NCBI RefSeq assembly: GCF_900110575.1
Contig: NZ_FOEF01000006.1
Span: forward strand, 367,765-431,764
Source of the DNA: Amycolatopsis saalfeldensis
Lineage (GTDB): Bacteria; Actinomycetota; Actinomycetes; Mycobacteriales; Pseudonocardiaceae
Direction of reading: 5' to 3'
DNA length: 64,000 nucleotides
The translations under genes were made by a program, and so were the position numbers. Below the pieces are notes generated by a model. The model ran no database searches. It was given only the letters and a program-made list of their open reading frames with translations, and was not told the DNA's origin. Positions 19,337 to 27,579 of the stretch are shown here, one piece after another; the first letter of the stretch is position 1, and each line of letters starts with the position of its first letter.

Positions 19337-19579
19337 GTGAGCACCGAGACGCTGACGAAGCCGGAGACCGACAGTTCCGAGTCGACCGACGACGACACCC
19401 CCAAGATGTTCCACTACGTGCGCAAGAACAAGATCGCCGAAAGCGCGGTCATGGGCACGCACGTGGTGGCCCTCTGCGGCGAGGTCTTCCCGGTCACCCG
19501 GTCCGCCAAGCCGGGCTCCCCGGTCTGCCCGGCCTGCGAGGAGATCTACAAGGGCCTCCGCCCGGGCAAGGACAAGTAG
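19337..19579 (+). CDS. DUF3039 protein
   Basis: 80 residues. It has the conserved MFHYVRKNKI motif and a C-terminal ALCGEVF...CPACEEIYKGL with three cysteines, probably a structural zinc site. The GTG at 19337 gives the family N-terminus; a longer frame exists upstream. It is divergent from the HD-domain gene. It is widespread in actinobacteria, with no established function. Confidence 0.88.
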   Translation: MSTETLTKPETDSSESTDDDTPKMFHYVRKNKIAESAVMGTHVVALCGEVFPVTRSAKPGSPVCPACEEIYKGLRPGKDK

Positions 19580-19726
19580 CCCGCTGCCGCCGGCGGCCCC
19601 GTGCGGGGTGCGCGGGGGAAGCGTAATGCGAACAAAGATGAAAATCCTTCACCCGGTGGCTGTGCGGCCGGGGAAGAACTGGTAGATCTGCGATCCGGTC
19701 ACTTCCCCCCTCCGGACGGAGTTCGC

Positions 19727-20563
19727 ATGCGCAGAACCGGGATCGTCCTCGCCCTAGTCGTCCTGCTCGCCGCCGCGGTGCCCGGGATGGCCGGCGCCGT
19801 CACCGGGTGGACGACCGTCGGGTCCGACAACGCGCGCCCGCTCGACGAGAGCCAGGGGCTGGCGACCATCGTCCGGCCCTCGGGCACCACCATCCGCTAC
19901 ACCGGCATCGGCACCGTGCCCGCCGACCTCGCCGCGCAGGGCTGGAACCACGTCGGCGACCCCGGTTCGGCGCAGGGCTGGTACGTCGAGCCCTACCAGC
20001 GTGACGACCGCGGCGCGAAGCTCTTCCGCGTCCAGGCCCCGGACGGCACCTGGACCGACTACAAGCACAACCTCGAATCGTGGGAGGCGAACAACAACTC
20101 GTTCGCCGCCGTCTCGCCCGACGCGCGCTGGATGGTGGCCGGCGAGTTCGGCACCATGGACCGGCTCCTGGTGCACCCGATGCCCGGCGTCGCGTTCACC
20201 GACCCGGGCCAGAACCTGCCCTACGCCTCGGCCATCCGGCTCGACCACCAGGTCCGCGACGTCCAGGGCTGCGACTTCGTCAGCGACACCCGGCTGATGT
20301 GCTCCTCCGACGACCCGGACGGCAGCCTGTTCGGCACCACCAAGCCGCTGCTGCAGGTGGACCTGGCCGCCCCGGTGTCCGGCTCCGACGTGACCGGGCA
20401 CGTGACGTCGCTGGGCCAGCTGCCGCTGGAAAGCGGCTGCAGCGGGAACTTCGAGGTCGAGGGCATCGACTTCGACGAGCGTGACAACACCCTGCGCGTC
20501 GTCGTGATGTCCCCGAGCGTCTGCATCGCCTTCGACAGCAAGACCTGGCGCTTCCACCAGTGA
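19727..20563 (+). CDS. secreted protein of unknown function
   Basis: 278 residues. The ATG at 19727 begins a classic Sec signal peptide (MRRTGIVLALVVLLAAAVPGMAGA). The mature protein of about 255 residues is rich in aromatic and Gly residues, and has DGTWTDY and VSPDARWMVAGEFG patterns reminiscent of beta-propeller blades. Four cysteines lie in the C-terminal half (GCDF, MCSS, SGCSG, VCIAF) and could form two disulfides. I recognise no named family. It is an extracellular or envelope protein by its signal; the role is unknown. Confidence 0.78.
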   Translation: MRRTGIVLALVVLLAAAVPGMAGAVTGWTTVGSDNARPLDESQGLATIVRPSGTTIRYTGIGTVPADLAAQGWNHVGDPGSAQGWYVEPYQRDDRGAKLFRVQAPDGTWTDYKHNLESWEANNNSFAAVSPDARWMVAGEFGTMDRLLVHPMPGVAFTDPGQNLPYASAIRLDHQVRDVQGCDFVSDTRLMCSSDDPDGSLFGTTKPLLQVDLAAPVSGSDVTGHVTSLGQLPLESGCSGNFEVEGIDFDERDNTLRVVVMSPSVCIAFDSKTWRFHQ

Positions 20564-20565
20564 CC

Positions 20566-20613
20566 GCTCGTGAGTGTTCGTGACGGTTCTCACCGTCACG
20601 AACACTCACGAGC
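20566..20613. terminator. perfect 21-bp hairpin between convergent genes
   Basis: Arms 20566-20586 and 20593-20613 are perfectly complementary, with a 6-base loop (TTCTCA). It begins 3 bases after the secreted-protein stop and ends 12 bases before the YihY-protein stop, so it can serve both strands. There is no U-tract, as is usual in actinobacteria. The arm contains GTGAGTGTTCGTGACGG. Confidence 0.8.
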
Positions 20614-20624
20614 AGTGCTGGGGG

Positions 20625-21740
20625 TCAGGTTCGCGTGTCGTCCTTTTCGGCGGCCGGTTCGACGACGTCCTCGGGCGCCTCGTCCGGCGCGGGGGAGCGT
20701 GACTCCTCCACCTCGTGATGTTTGGGCCGCCGCAACGGAATCGTGGTGCGGTCCCAGAGCTTGCGGCCCTCCTCGGTGCGCAGCCGCTCGTTCGCCCGCT
20801 CCATCTCCAGGCGGCGCCAGCGCCGGCGCTGGCGGCGGGTCGCGCGCGCCGGCCACAGCTCCTGGATGGCGCTGTTGAAGTACGCGCCGCCCACCACCGC
20901 GAGCCCGATGAAGAACATCAGCAGCAGGAACGCGATCGGCGCGGCGAGCGCGCCGTAGGTGTAGCCGGTCTTCGTGATCCAGTTCAGGTAGATGCGCAGC
21001 CCGACGCTGGAGAGCAGGAAGACCACCATCGCCAGCCCCGCGCCCGGCAGCCCGCGGTGCCAGGGCAGCCGCCGCGGCAGGGCGAGCTTGTACAGCGTGG
21101 TCAGCGCCAGCACGATCATCACGCCCAGCACCGGGAAGTAGAGCGTGCCGACCCAGTCGCTGACCGTCGGGCGCCAGTTCGCCGGGAAGAACTCCGGCAG
21201 CAGGTCCGGCCCGATCGCCAGCAGCGGCAGCCCGATCACCAGGATCACCAGCCCGCACAGGTACAGCAGCAGCGCGAAGATCCGCTGCCACACCTCGTTG
21301 CGCACGCCGTACTGGTCGTGCGCGACGGTGATCGCGTCCACGAACGAGGACATCGCCGACGAGCCCGCCCACAGCGAGATCAGGAAGCCCACCGAGACGA
21401 TCTCGCCCTTGCCGACGGTGAGGATGCTGTTCACCGTCGGCTCGATGATCTCCTGCACCGCGTTGGCGCTGAAAATGGTGCGGCAGAAGGTGATGATCCG
21501 GTCGTGCGCGGCGGTGACCACGTCCTGGCCGAACCACTCGCCGACGAAGCCGAGGCTGCCCAGCAGCCCGAGCAGCAGCGGCGGCAGCGACAGCGTCTGC
21601 CAGAACGCGGCTTCGGCGGCTTCGGAGAAGATGTTGCCGTCCCAGGCCTTGGCGAAGGTGCGCGTGATGAGGCGCCACGGCCCCTTGCGCGCCGTCTTCT
21701 CCGCGGTCGCCGCCCCGGCGTCCGGTTTCACCTCGTTCAT
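20625..21740 (-). CDS. YihY/BrkB-family membrane protein
   Basis: About 371 residues with six predicted membrane helices. The family traits are visible: an N-terminal amphipathic region with AEAAFWQTLSLPPLLLGLLG, central LYKLALPRR, and a polar, charged C-terminal tail. Once misnamed ribonuclease BN, the family has unclear function. The ATG at 21740 (MNEVKPD) is chosen; an ATG at 21755 would add five residues. A YihY member sits between sigA and sigB in mycobacteria as I recall. Confidence 0.88.
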   Translation of the reverse strand: MNEVKPDAGAATAEKTARKGPWRLITRTFAKAWDGNIFSEAAEAAFWQTLSLPPLLLGLLGSLGFVGEWFGQDVVTAAHDRIITFCRTIFSANAVQEIIEPTVNSILTVGKGEIVSVGFLISLWAGSSAMSSFVDAITVAHDQYGVRNEVWQRIFALLLYLCGLVILVIGLPLLAIGPDLLPEFFPANWRPTVSDWVGTLYFPVLGVMIVLALTTLYKLALPRRLPWHRGLPGAGLAMVVFLLSSVGLRIYLNWITKTGYTYGALAAPIAFLLLMFFIGLAVVGGAYFNSAIQELWPARATRRQRRRWRRLEMERANERLRTEEGRKLWDRTTIPLRRPKHHEVEESRSPAPDEAPEDVVEPAAEKDDTRT

Positions 21741-21932
21741 GGTGGGTCCCAGCATGGTCCATTCGCGCGAATTTGGCTCGTCACCGGTGGTATTCGCGGG
21801 CGTGTCGGGTGAACGCCGGGTGGGTTCCGCCGTGGCGGTGCCCCGCGCCGGGGCACCCGGAAGGTAAGCTCACGGGAGTGCCCTCACCGCAGTCGCCGGC
21901 GTCGAAGCCGGTACCACAGTGGGGGTTCTTGC

Positions 21933-23765
21933 ATGTCACAGCCGCACGTCACGGCCGAAGGCCGCGGCATCGGTGGCATCCGAGTTATCCGTGTTGTCCG
22001 AGCAGGGGGTGAGCCGAGTTTGTCCGACACGACCGAGCGGGTCCTCGGGGCGCCGCCCGCCGACCAGGACTCCACCGCCCGCCCGCTGCGGGCCTGGCAG
22101 CGCCGGGCGCTGACCAAGTACCTGACCAAGCGGCCGAAGGACTTCCTGGCGGTCGCGACGCCGGGCGCGGGCAAGACGGTGTTCGGCCTGCGGATCGCGG
22201 CCGAGCTGCTGTCGGACCGCACCATCGAGGCCGTCACGATCGTCACCCCGACCGAGCACCTGAAGCACCAGTGGGCCGCTTCGGCCGCGGCGGCCGGGAT
22301 CGCGATCGACTCCAACTTCCGCAACACCACCGGCGTCACGTCGTCGGACTACCAGGGCGTCGCGGTCACGTACGCGCAGATCGCCGCGCACCCCACGCTG
22401 CACCGGGTCCGCACGGAGAACCGCAAGACGCTGGTCATCCTCGACGAGATCCACCACGGCGGCGATGCCAAGTCGTGGGGCGACGCGGTGCGCGAGTCGT
22501 TCACGCCCGCGGTGCGCCGGCTGGCGCTGACCGGCACGCCGTTCCGCAGCGACGATTCGGCGATCCCGTTCGTCACCTACGAGCCCGACGAGGGCGGCTT
22601 CCAGCGCAGCAAGGCCGACCACTCCTACGGTTACGCCGAAGCGCTGGCCGACGGCGTGGTCCGGCCCGTGGTCTTCCTCGCCTACTCCGGCGAGGCCTCC
22701 TGGCGCACCAGCGCGGGGGAGGAGTTCACCGCGCGCCTCGGCGAGCCGCTCACCGCGGAGCAGAACGCGCGGGCCTGGCGCACGGCGCTGGACCCGGCGG
22801 GCGAGTGGGTGCCCTCGGTGCTCCAGGCGGCCGACACCCGCCTGTCCCAGCTGCGCGCGCAGGGCATCCCGGACGCGGGCGGCCTGGTCATCGCCACCGA
22901 CCAGGAGTCGGCCCGCGCGTACGCGAAGATCCTGGAGCGGATGTCCGGGCAGACGCCGACCGTGGTGCTCTCGGACGACCCCAAGGCGTCCGGGCGGATC
23001 AAGGAGTTCTCCGACTCGAACGACCGCTGGCTGGTCGCGGTCCGGATGGTCTCCGAAGGCGTCGACGTGCCGCGGCTGGCCGTCGGGGTGTACGCCACCA
23101 GCGCGTCGACCCCGCTGTTCTTCGCCCAGGCCATCGGCCGTTACGTGCGGGCCCGCAAGCCCGGTGAGACGGCGAGTGTCTTCCTGCCCAGCGTCCCGGT
23201 GCTGCTGGAGCTGGCGAGCGAGCTGGAAGCCCAGCGCGACCACGTGCTCGGCAAGCCGCACCGCGAGCAGGAGGGCTGGGACGACGAGCTGCTCGCCCAG
23301 GCCAACCGGACCGAGGACGAGCCGGGCGAGGAGGAGAAGGCGTTCACCTCCCTCGGCGCGTCGGCCGAACTCGATCAGGTGATCTACGACGGCAACTCGT
23401 TCGGGACCGCCGTCTTCTCCGGCTCCGACGAGGAGCAGGAGTACCTCGGCCTGCCCGGCCTGCTGGAGCCGGACCAGGTCCGCGCCCTGCTGCGCAAGCG
23501 GCAGGAGGAGCAGCTCTCCGACGAGAAGCGCCGCAAGCCCAAGGACGAGCAGCCCGCCGCCCCCGCGCGGCCGCAGTCGGTGAGCGAGCGGATCGGCACC
23601 CTGCGCAAGGAGCTGAACGCGCTGGTCGGCATGTACCACCACCGCACCAAGAAGCCCCACGGCGCGATCCACAACGAGCTACGCAGGGTGTGCGGCGGCC
23701 CGCCCACCGCCATGGCGACCATGGAGCAGCTCGAGGAACGGATCGTCACGCTCCGTTCCTGGTAG
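21933..23765 (+). CDS. DEAD/DEAH-box helicase (superfamily 2)
   Basis: 610 residues. RecA domain 1 has the Q-like PLRAWQRRAL, Walker A ATPGAGKTVF, motif II DEIHHGGD and motif III LTGTPF. Domain 2 ends with motif V/VI SEGVDVPRL...QAIGRYVRAR. A charged C-terminal third follows (EEEKAFTSLG; KRRKPKDEQ). It probably unwinds or remodels DNA or RNA in the cytoplasm; no partner is nearby. The ATG at 21933 is used; a TTG at about 22020 (LSDTTERVLG) would remove a weakly conserved N-terminus. Confidence 0.88.
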   Translation: MSQPHVTAEGRGIGGIRVIRVVRAGGEPSLSDTTERVLGAPPADQDSTARPLRAWQRRALTKYLTKRPKDFLAVATPGAGKTVFGLRIAAELLSDRTIEAVTIVTPTEHLKHQWAASAAAAGIAIDSNFRNTTGVTSSDYQGVAVTYAQIAAHPTLHRVRTENRKTLVILDEIHHGGDAKSWGDAVRESFTPAVRRLALTGTPFRSDDSAIPFVTYEPDEGGFQRSKADHSYGYAEALADGVVRPVVFLAYSGEASWRTSAGEEFTARLGEPLTAEQNARAWRTALDPAGEWVPSVLQAADTRLSQLRAQGIPDAGGLVIATDQESARAYAKILERMSGQTPTVVLSDDPKASGRIKEFSDSNDRWLVAVRMVSEGVDVPRLAVGVYATSASTPLFFAQAIGRYVRARKPGETASVFLPSVPVLLELASELEAQRDHVLGKPHREQEGWDDELLAQANRTEDEPGEEEKAFTSLGASAELDQVIYDGNSFGTAVFSGSDEEQEYLGLPGLLEPDQVRALLRKRQEEQLSDEKRRKPKDEQPAAPARPQSVSERIGTLRKELNALVGMYHHRTKKPHGAIHNELRRVCGGPPTAMATMEQLEERIVTLRSW

Positions 23766-24099
23766 GTCCACTCTGCCCGGCCCTGCTTGAGGGGCGTCGG
23801 GCTGAGCCGGCCGGGCGAGCCTCGGTGCCGGGCTTCATGATCACTGCGTGTGTTCTGCCGGCGCCACGATCGACGGTCACGCTGAGTGTGTACTGGCGAT
23901 CACTCCGTCAGGGGATTTACTCTTTCCGGACGGTCGTCGGGGCATGTTGCCGAACCGTGTCCAATTGGTGTCATTTAATCGATCCAGCTATCTTCCGCGA
24001 AGCTGCTCAGCGGCATATGTTGTCGGCCACAACATATGCGCGTCGGTGCGCCGGGTCCCCGGATTCACCGCCCGCGAGCATGATCCGGAAGGAACGAGG
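23766..24099. other. sugar operon upstream region
   Basis: 334 bases, more AT-rich than its surroundings. It contains a candidate promoter, TTGGTG (23965-23970), 18 bases, TATCTT (23989-23994), followed by a perfect inverted repeat. No gene was recognised. Confidence 0.5.
24013..24039 (+). promoter_or_regulatory. candidate ROK repressor operator
   Basis: A perfect inverted repeat with 11-base arms, GCATATGTTGT (24013-24023) and ACAACATATGC (24029-24039), around CGGCC. It lies about 20 bases after a candidate -10 and 60 bases before the binding-protein start, a repressing position. The ROK regulator at the end of the same cluster is the likely ligand. Confidence 0.65.
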
Positions 24100-25233
24100 A
24101 TGCGCAGCAGAACCCTTACCCTCCTTGCCGCCACGGTGAGCGCCGGCCTGGTGCTCACCGCTTGCGGTGCCAACTCCAACTCCGGGGGCTCTGGGAACAG
24201 CTCCTCGGCGGCCTCCGCTCCGGCGGGCGGCGGCGCCAACGGCAAGGTCGGCGTGATCCTCCCGGAGACCGCCACCTCCGCCCGCTGGGAAGCGTTCGAC
24301 AAGCCGATGCTCCAGGCCGCGCTCTCGGCCCAGGGCTTCTCGGCGGACATCCAGAACGCCCAGGGTGACAACCAGAAGTTCTCGACCCTGGCCGACGGCT
24401 TCATCAGCCAGGGCGTCAAGGTCCTGATCATCGCCCCGTCCGACCCGGCGGTCGGCGCGGCCATCGAGACCAAGGCGAAGAACGCGGGCATCCCGGTCAT
24501 CGACTACGACCGCCCGAGCCTCGGCGGCTCGGCCGGCTACTACGTCTCGTTCGACAACGAGAAGGTCGGTGAGCTCCAGGCCCAGGGCCTGGTCGACGCG
24601 CTGAAGGGCAAGCCGAAGCCCGCCATCGTGCAGATCGAGGGCGCGCCGACGGACAACAACGCCACCCTGTTCGGCGACGGCCACGACAAGATCCTCAAGC
24701 CGCTGTACGCCTCGGGCGCCATGAGCCTGGTCCGCAAGCAGGCCATCAACGACTGGGACGCGGCGCTCGGCGGCACCACCTTCGAGCAGATCTTCACCGG
24801 TGCCGGCGGCAAGGTCGACGGTGTCGTGGCGGCGAACGACGAGCTCGCCGGCGCGGTCATCACCGTGCTCAAGAAGAACGGCCTCAACGGCAAGGTCCCG
24901 GTCACCGGCCAGGACTCCACCGCGGCCGGCCTGCAGGCCATCCTGCGGGGCGACCAGACGCTGACGATCTTCAAGCCGATCAAGGAAGAGGCGGAGAACA
25001 CCGCGAAGCTGGCCGCCGCGCTGGCGAAGAACGACACGGCCGCCGCCGACAAGATCGCCACGGGCACGCTGCACGACCCGAAGAACAACCGCGACCTCAA
25101 GTCGGTCCTGCTGACCCCGCAGCTGATCACCATCAACAACGTCAAGGACGTCGTCACCCAGGGCTACGTCAAGGCGTCGGAGATCTGCACCGGCGACCTC
25201 GCCGCCAAGTGCACCCAGTACGGCATCTCCTGA
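24100..25233 (+). CDS. sugar ABC transporter substrate-binding lipoprotein (xylose/ribose type)
   Basis: 377 residues. GGAAGGAACGAGG precedes the ATG. The signal peptide ends in lipobox VLTAC. The mature protein is a type 1 periplasmic binding fold (VGVILPETATSARWEAFDKP at the N-terminus; DYDRPSLGG hinge region), like XylF, and binds a monosaccharide outside the cell. The genes for the ATPase, permease and ROK regulator follow. A 16-bp hairpin after the stop may keep this subunit more abundant than the others. Confidence 0.9.
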   Translation: MRSRTLTLLAATVSAGLVLTACGANSNSGGSGNSSSAASAPAGGGANGKVGVILPETATSARWEAFDKPMLQAALSAQGFSADIQNAQGDNQKFSTLADGFISQGVKVLIIAPSDPAVGAAIETKAKNAGIPVIDYDRPSLGGSAGYYVSFDNEKVGELQAQGLVDALKGKPKPAIVQIEGAPTDNNATLFGDGHDKILKPLYASGAMSLVRKQAINDWDAALGGTTFEQIFTGAGGKVDGVVAANDELAGAVITVLKKNGLNGKVPVTGQDSTAAGLQAILRGDQTLTIFKPIKEEAENTAKLAAALAKNDTAAADKIATGTLHDPKNNRDLKSVLLTPQLITINNVKDVVTQGYVKASEICTGDLAAKCTQYGIS

Positions 25234-25260
25234 GCTGACTGAGTAGCACAACCCATACCG

Positions 25261-25301
25261 CCGGGCCGGGATGCGTACCCCGACGACGCATCCCGGCCCG
25301 G
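25261..25301 (+). terminator. intra-operon hairpin between binding protein and ATPase
   Basis: Perfect 16-base arms, 25261-25276 and 25286-25301, with a 9-base loop, in the 95-base gap between the binding-protein stop and the ATPase start. It may act as a partial terminator or as a 3' stabiliser that raises the binding-protein message over that of the membrane subunits. Confidence 0.65.
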
Positions 25302-25328
25302 TACCCACGCGAGAGATATGCGAATCCC

Positions 25329-26102
25329 ATGAGCGAGCCCATTCTCGACATCAAAGGCCTGAACAAGAGCTTCGGCCCGGTCCACGTCCTGCACGACGTG
25401 GACTTCGCCGTGCGGGCGGGCGAGGTGACCGCGCTGGTCGGTGACAACGGCGCCGGCAAGTCGACCCTCGTCAAGTGCGTCGCCGGCATCCACCCCTACG
25501 ACACGGGCACCGTGCTGTTCAACGGCGAGCCGGTCCACATCCACAGCCCCAAGGACGCGGGCGAACTCGGCATCGAGGTCGTCTACCAGGACCTCGCGCT
25601 GGCCGACAACCTCGACATCGTGCAGAACATGTTCCTCGGCCGCGAGCGCGGCAGCCGCTGGCTGCTCGACGAGGCCAGCATGGAGAAGGCCGCGCGTGAA
25701 ACGCTGGCCTCCCTCTCGGTGCGCACCGTGAAGTCCGTGCGCACCCCCGTCTCCTCGCTGTCGGGCGGCCAGCGCCAGACCGTCGCGATCGCGAAGTCGG
25801 TGCTGTGGAACAGCAAGGTCGTGATCCTGGACGAGCCGACCGCCGCGCTCGGCGTCGCGCAGACCCGGCAGGTGCTGGACCTGGTCCGCCGCCTGGCCGA
25901 GCAAGGCCTCGGCGTGGTGCTGATCAGCCACAACATGGCCGACGTGTTCGAGGTCGCCGACCGCATCGACGTGCTGTACCTGGGCCGCCTGGTGGCGGAG
26001 GTGCAGACCAAGGACGTCACCCACGGCCAGGTCGTCGAACTCATCACCGCGGGCCGTTCGGGCGACCTCGGCCTGGCCCGCCCCGAAGCCGTCGCGCTGT
26101 GA
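25329..26102 (+). CDS. sugar ABC transporter ATP-binding protein
   Basis: 257 residues with a single ATPase domain: GDNGAGKST (Walker A), LSGGQRQ (signature), VVILDEPTAALG (Walker B), and ISHNMADV with the switch His. XylG and RbsA of E. coli have two such domains; a half-size form is common for this group in actinobacteria and would act as a dimer. The stop overlaps the permease GTG by 4 bases. Confidence 0.92.
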   Translation: MSEPILDIKGLNKSFGPVHVLHDVDFAVRAGEVTALVGDNGAGKSTLVKCVAGIHPYDTGTVLFNGEPVHIHSPKDAGELGIEVVYQDLALADNLDIVQNMFLGRERGSRWLLDEASMEKAARETLASLSVRTVKSVRTPVSSLSGGQRQTVAIAKSVLWNSKVVILDEPTAALGVAQTRQVLDLVRRLAEQGLGVVLISHNMADVFEVADRIDVLYLGRLVAEVQTKDVTHGQVVELITAGRSGDLGLARPEAVAL

Positions 26103-27556
26103 GCAACGAGAAAGAACCGGACATGACTGAGACCCCTGCCAAGCCCGCGCAGCCGGACGCCTCGGCGAACGCGATCGCCGACTTCGGCATCGACACCACG
26201 TCGATGTCCACGGGCGAGGCGATCAAGGACTACTTCGCGCGGATGAAGGACGGCCAGCTCGGCTCGATCCCGGCCGTGCTCGGCGTGATCGTGCTGGCGA
26301 TCCTGTTCAGCGCCCTGTCGGGCGACTTCTTCACGCTGCGGAACATCGCGAACCTGCTCGCGCAGGGCGCGGGCCAGACCATCATCGCCATGGGCATCGT
26401 GTTCGTGCTGCTGCTGGGCGAGATCGACCTCTCCGCCGGCACCGCGTCCGGCCTGTGCGCCTCGCTGATGGCCTTGCACTACGTCAAGAACGGCAACCTG
26501 CTGGGCTCGATGGGCACGGGCGTGTTCATCACCTTCCTGGTGGTGCTCGGGATCGCGGTCGTGCTGGCCGTGCTGCAGCGCATCTGGGCGGGCGCGGTGA
26601 TCGCGGCGCTCGGCATCGTCGTGATCGCGATCGGCGTGCCGGTGAACGCGTGGCTGGAGATGCTGATCGCGATCTGCGTCGGCACCGCGATCGGCTGCAT
26701 CACCGGCTTCCTGGTGTCGAAGATCGGCATGCCGTCCTTCGTCGTGACGCTGGCGCTGTTCATCGTCTGGCAGGGCGTGATCCTGCAGTTCATCGGCGAG
26801 GGCGGCACGCTGCCGATCAGCACCAGCGACACGCTGAACGCGGTGGCGAACGGCAACCTCTCGGTCGCGGGCAGCTGGATCCTGTTCATCATCGGGGCCG
26901 GCGGTTACGCGCTCGTCGCGCTCGGCCAGCACTTCTCCCGCCGCAAGCGCGGCCTCGTGGTCCAGCCGACCCCGATCGTGCTGTTCAAGGTCGGCGTGGT
27001 CGCGGTGCTCGCGGCGGTGTCGACCGCGCTGCTGTCGGTCAACCGCTCGTCGAGCAACCTCGTGGTGATCGAGGGCGTCCCGTACGTGGTCCCGATCGTG
27101 CTGGTGCTGCTGGTCGCGGGCACCTACGTGCTCAACCGGACCCGCTACGGCCGGCACATCTACGCGGTCGGCGGCAACAAGGAGGCGGCGCGCCGCGCCG
27201 GCATCAACGTGCCGAAGCTGCGCACCAGCGTGTTCGTGATCAGCTCGACCTTCGCCGCGATCGGCGCGATCGTCTACTCGTCGAAGATCGGCGCGGTCAA
27301 CCCGCAGTCCGGTGGCCTCAACACGCTGCTGTTCGCGGTGGGCGCCGCGGTCATCGGCGGTACCTCGCTGTTCGGCGGCAAGGGCCGGATGATCGACGCG
27401 GTGATCGGCGGGACCGTGCTGGCGATCGTGACCAACGGGCTCGGCCTGCTCCAGCAGTCCTCGGCGGTGGTCAACATCGTCACCGGCCTGGTCCTGATGC
27501 TCGCGGCCTCGGTGGACGCGCTTTCGCGGCGCCGAGCGGCCGCGTCGGCACGCTGA
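26099..27556 (+). CDS. sugar ABC transporter permease (XylH-like)
   Basis: 485 residues from the GTG at 26099 that overlaps the ATPase stop; an ATG at 26123 (MTETPAKP) is the alternative and would remove eight residues. A polar N-terminus of about 55 residues is followed by 10 or more helices. The BPD_transp_2 motif GEIDLSAG and the cytoplasmic EAARRAGINVPK loop, which contacts the ATPase, mark it as the ribose/xylose type. With the ATPase and binding protein it imports a monosaccharide. Confidence 0.9.
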   Translation: MSNEKEPDMTETPAKPAQPDASANAIADFGIDTTSMSTGEAIKDYFARMKDGQLGSIPAVLGVIVLAILFSALSGDFFTLRNIANLLAQGAGQTIIAMGIVFVLLLGEIDLSAGTASGLCASLMALHYVKNGNLLGSMGTGVFITFLVVLGIAVVLAVLQRIWAGAVIAALGIVVIAIGVPVNAWLEMLIAICVGTAIGCITGFLVSKIGMPSFVVTLALFIVWQGVILQFIGEGGTLPISTSDTLNAVANGNLSVAGSWILFIIGAGGYALVALGQHFSRRKRGLVVQPTPIVLFKVGVVAVLAAVSTALLSVNRSSSNLVVIEGVPYVVPIVLVLLVAGTYVLNRTRYGRHIYAVGGNKEAARRAGINVPKLRTSVFVISSTFAAIGAIVYSSKIGAVNPQSGGLNTLLFAVGAAVIGGTSLFGGKGRMIDAVIGGTVLAIVTNGLGLLQQSSAVVNIVTGLVLMLAASVDALSRRRAAASAR

Positions 27557-27579
27557 CGCGTGATGGGACGATTCAGCCG

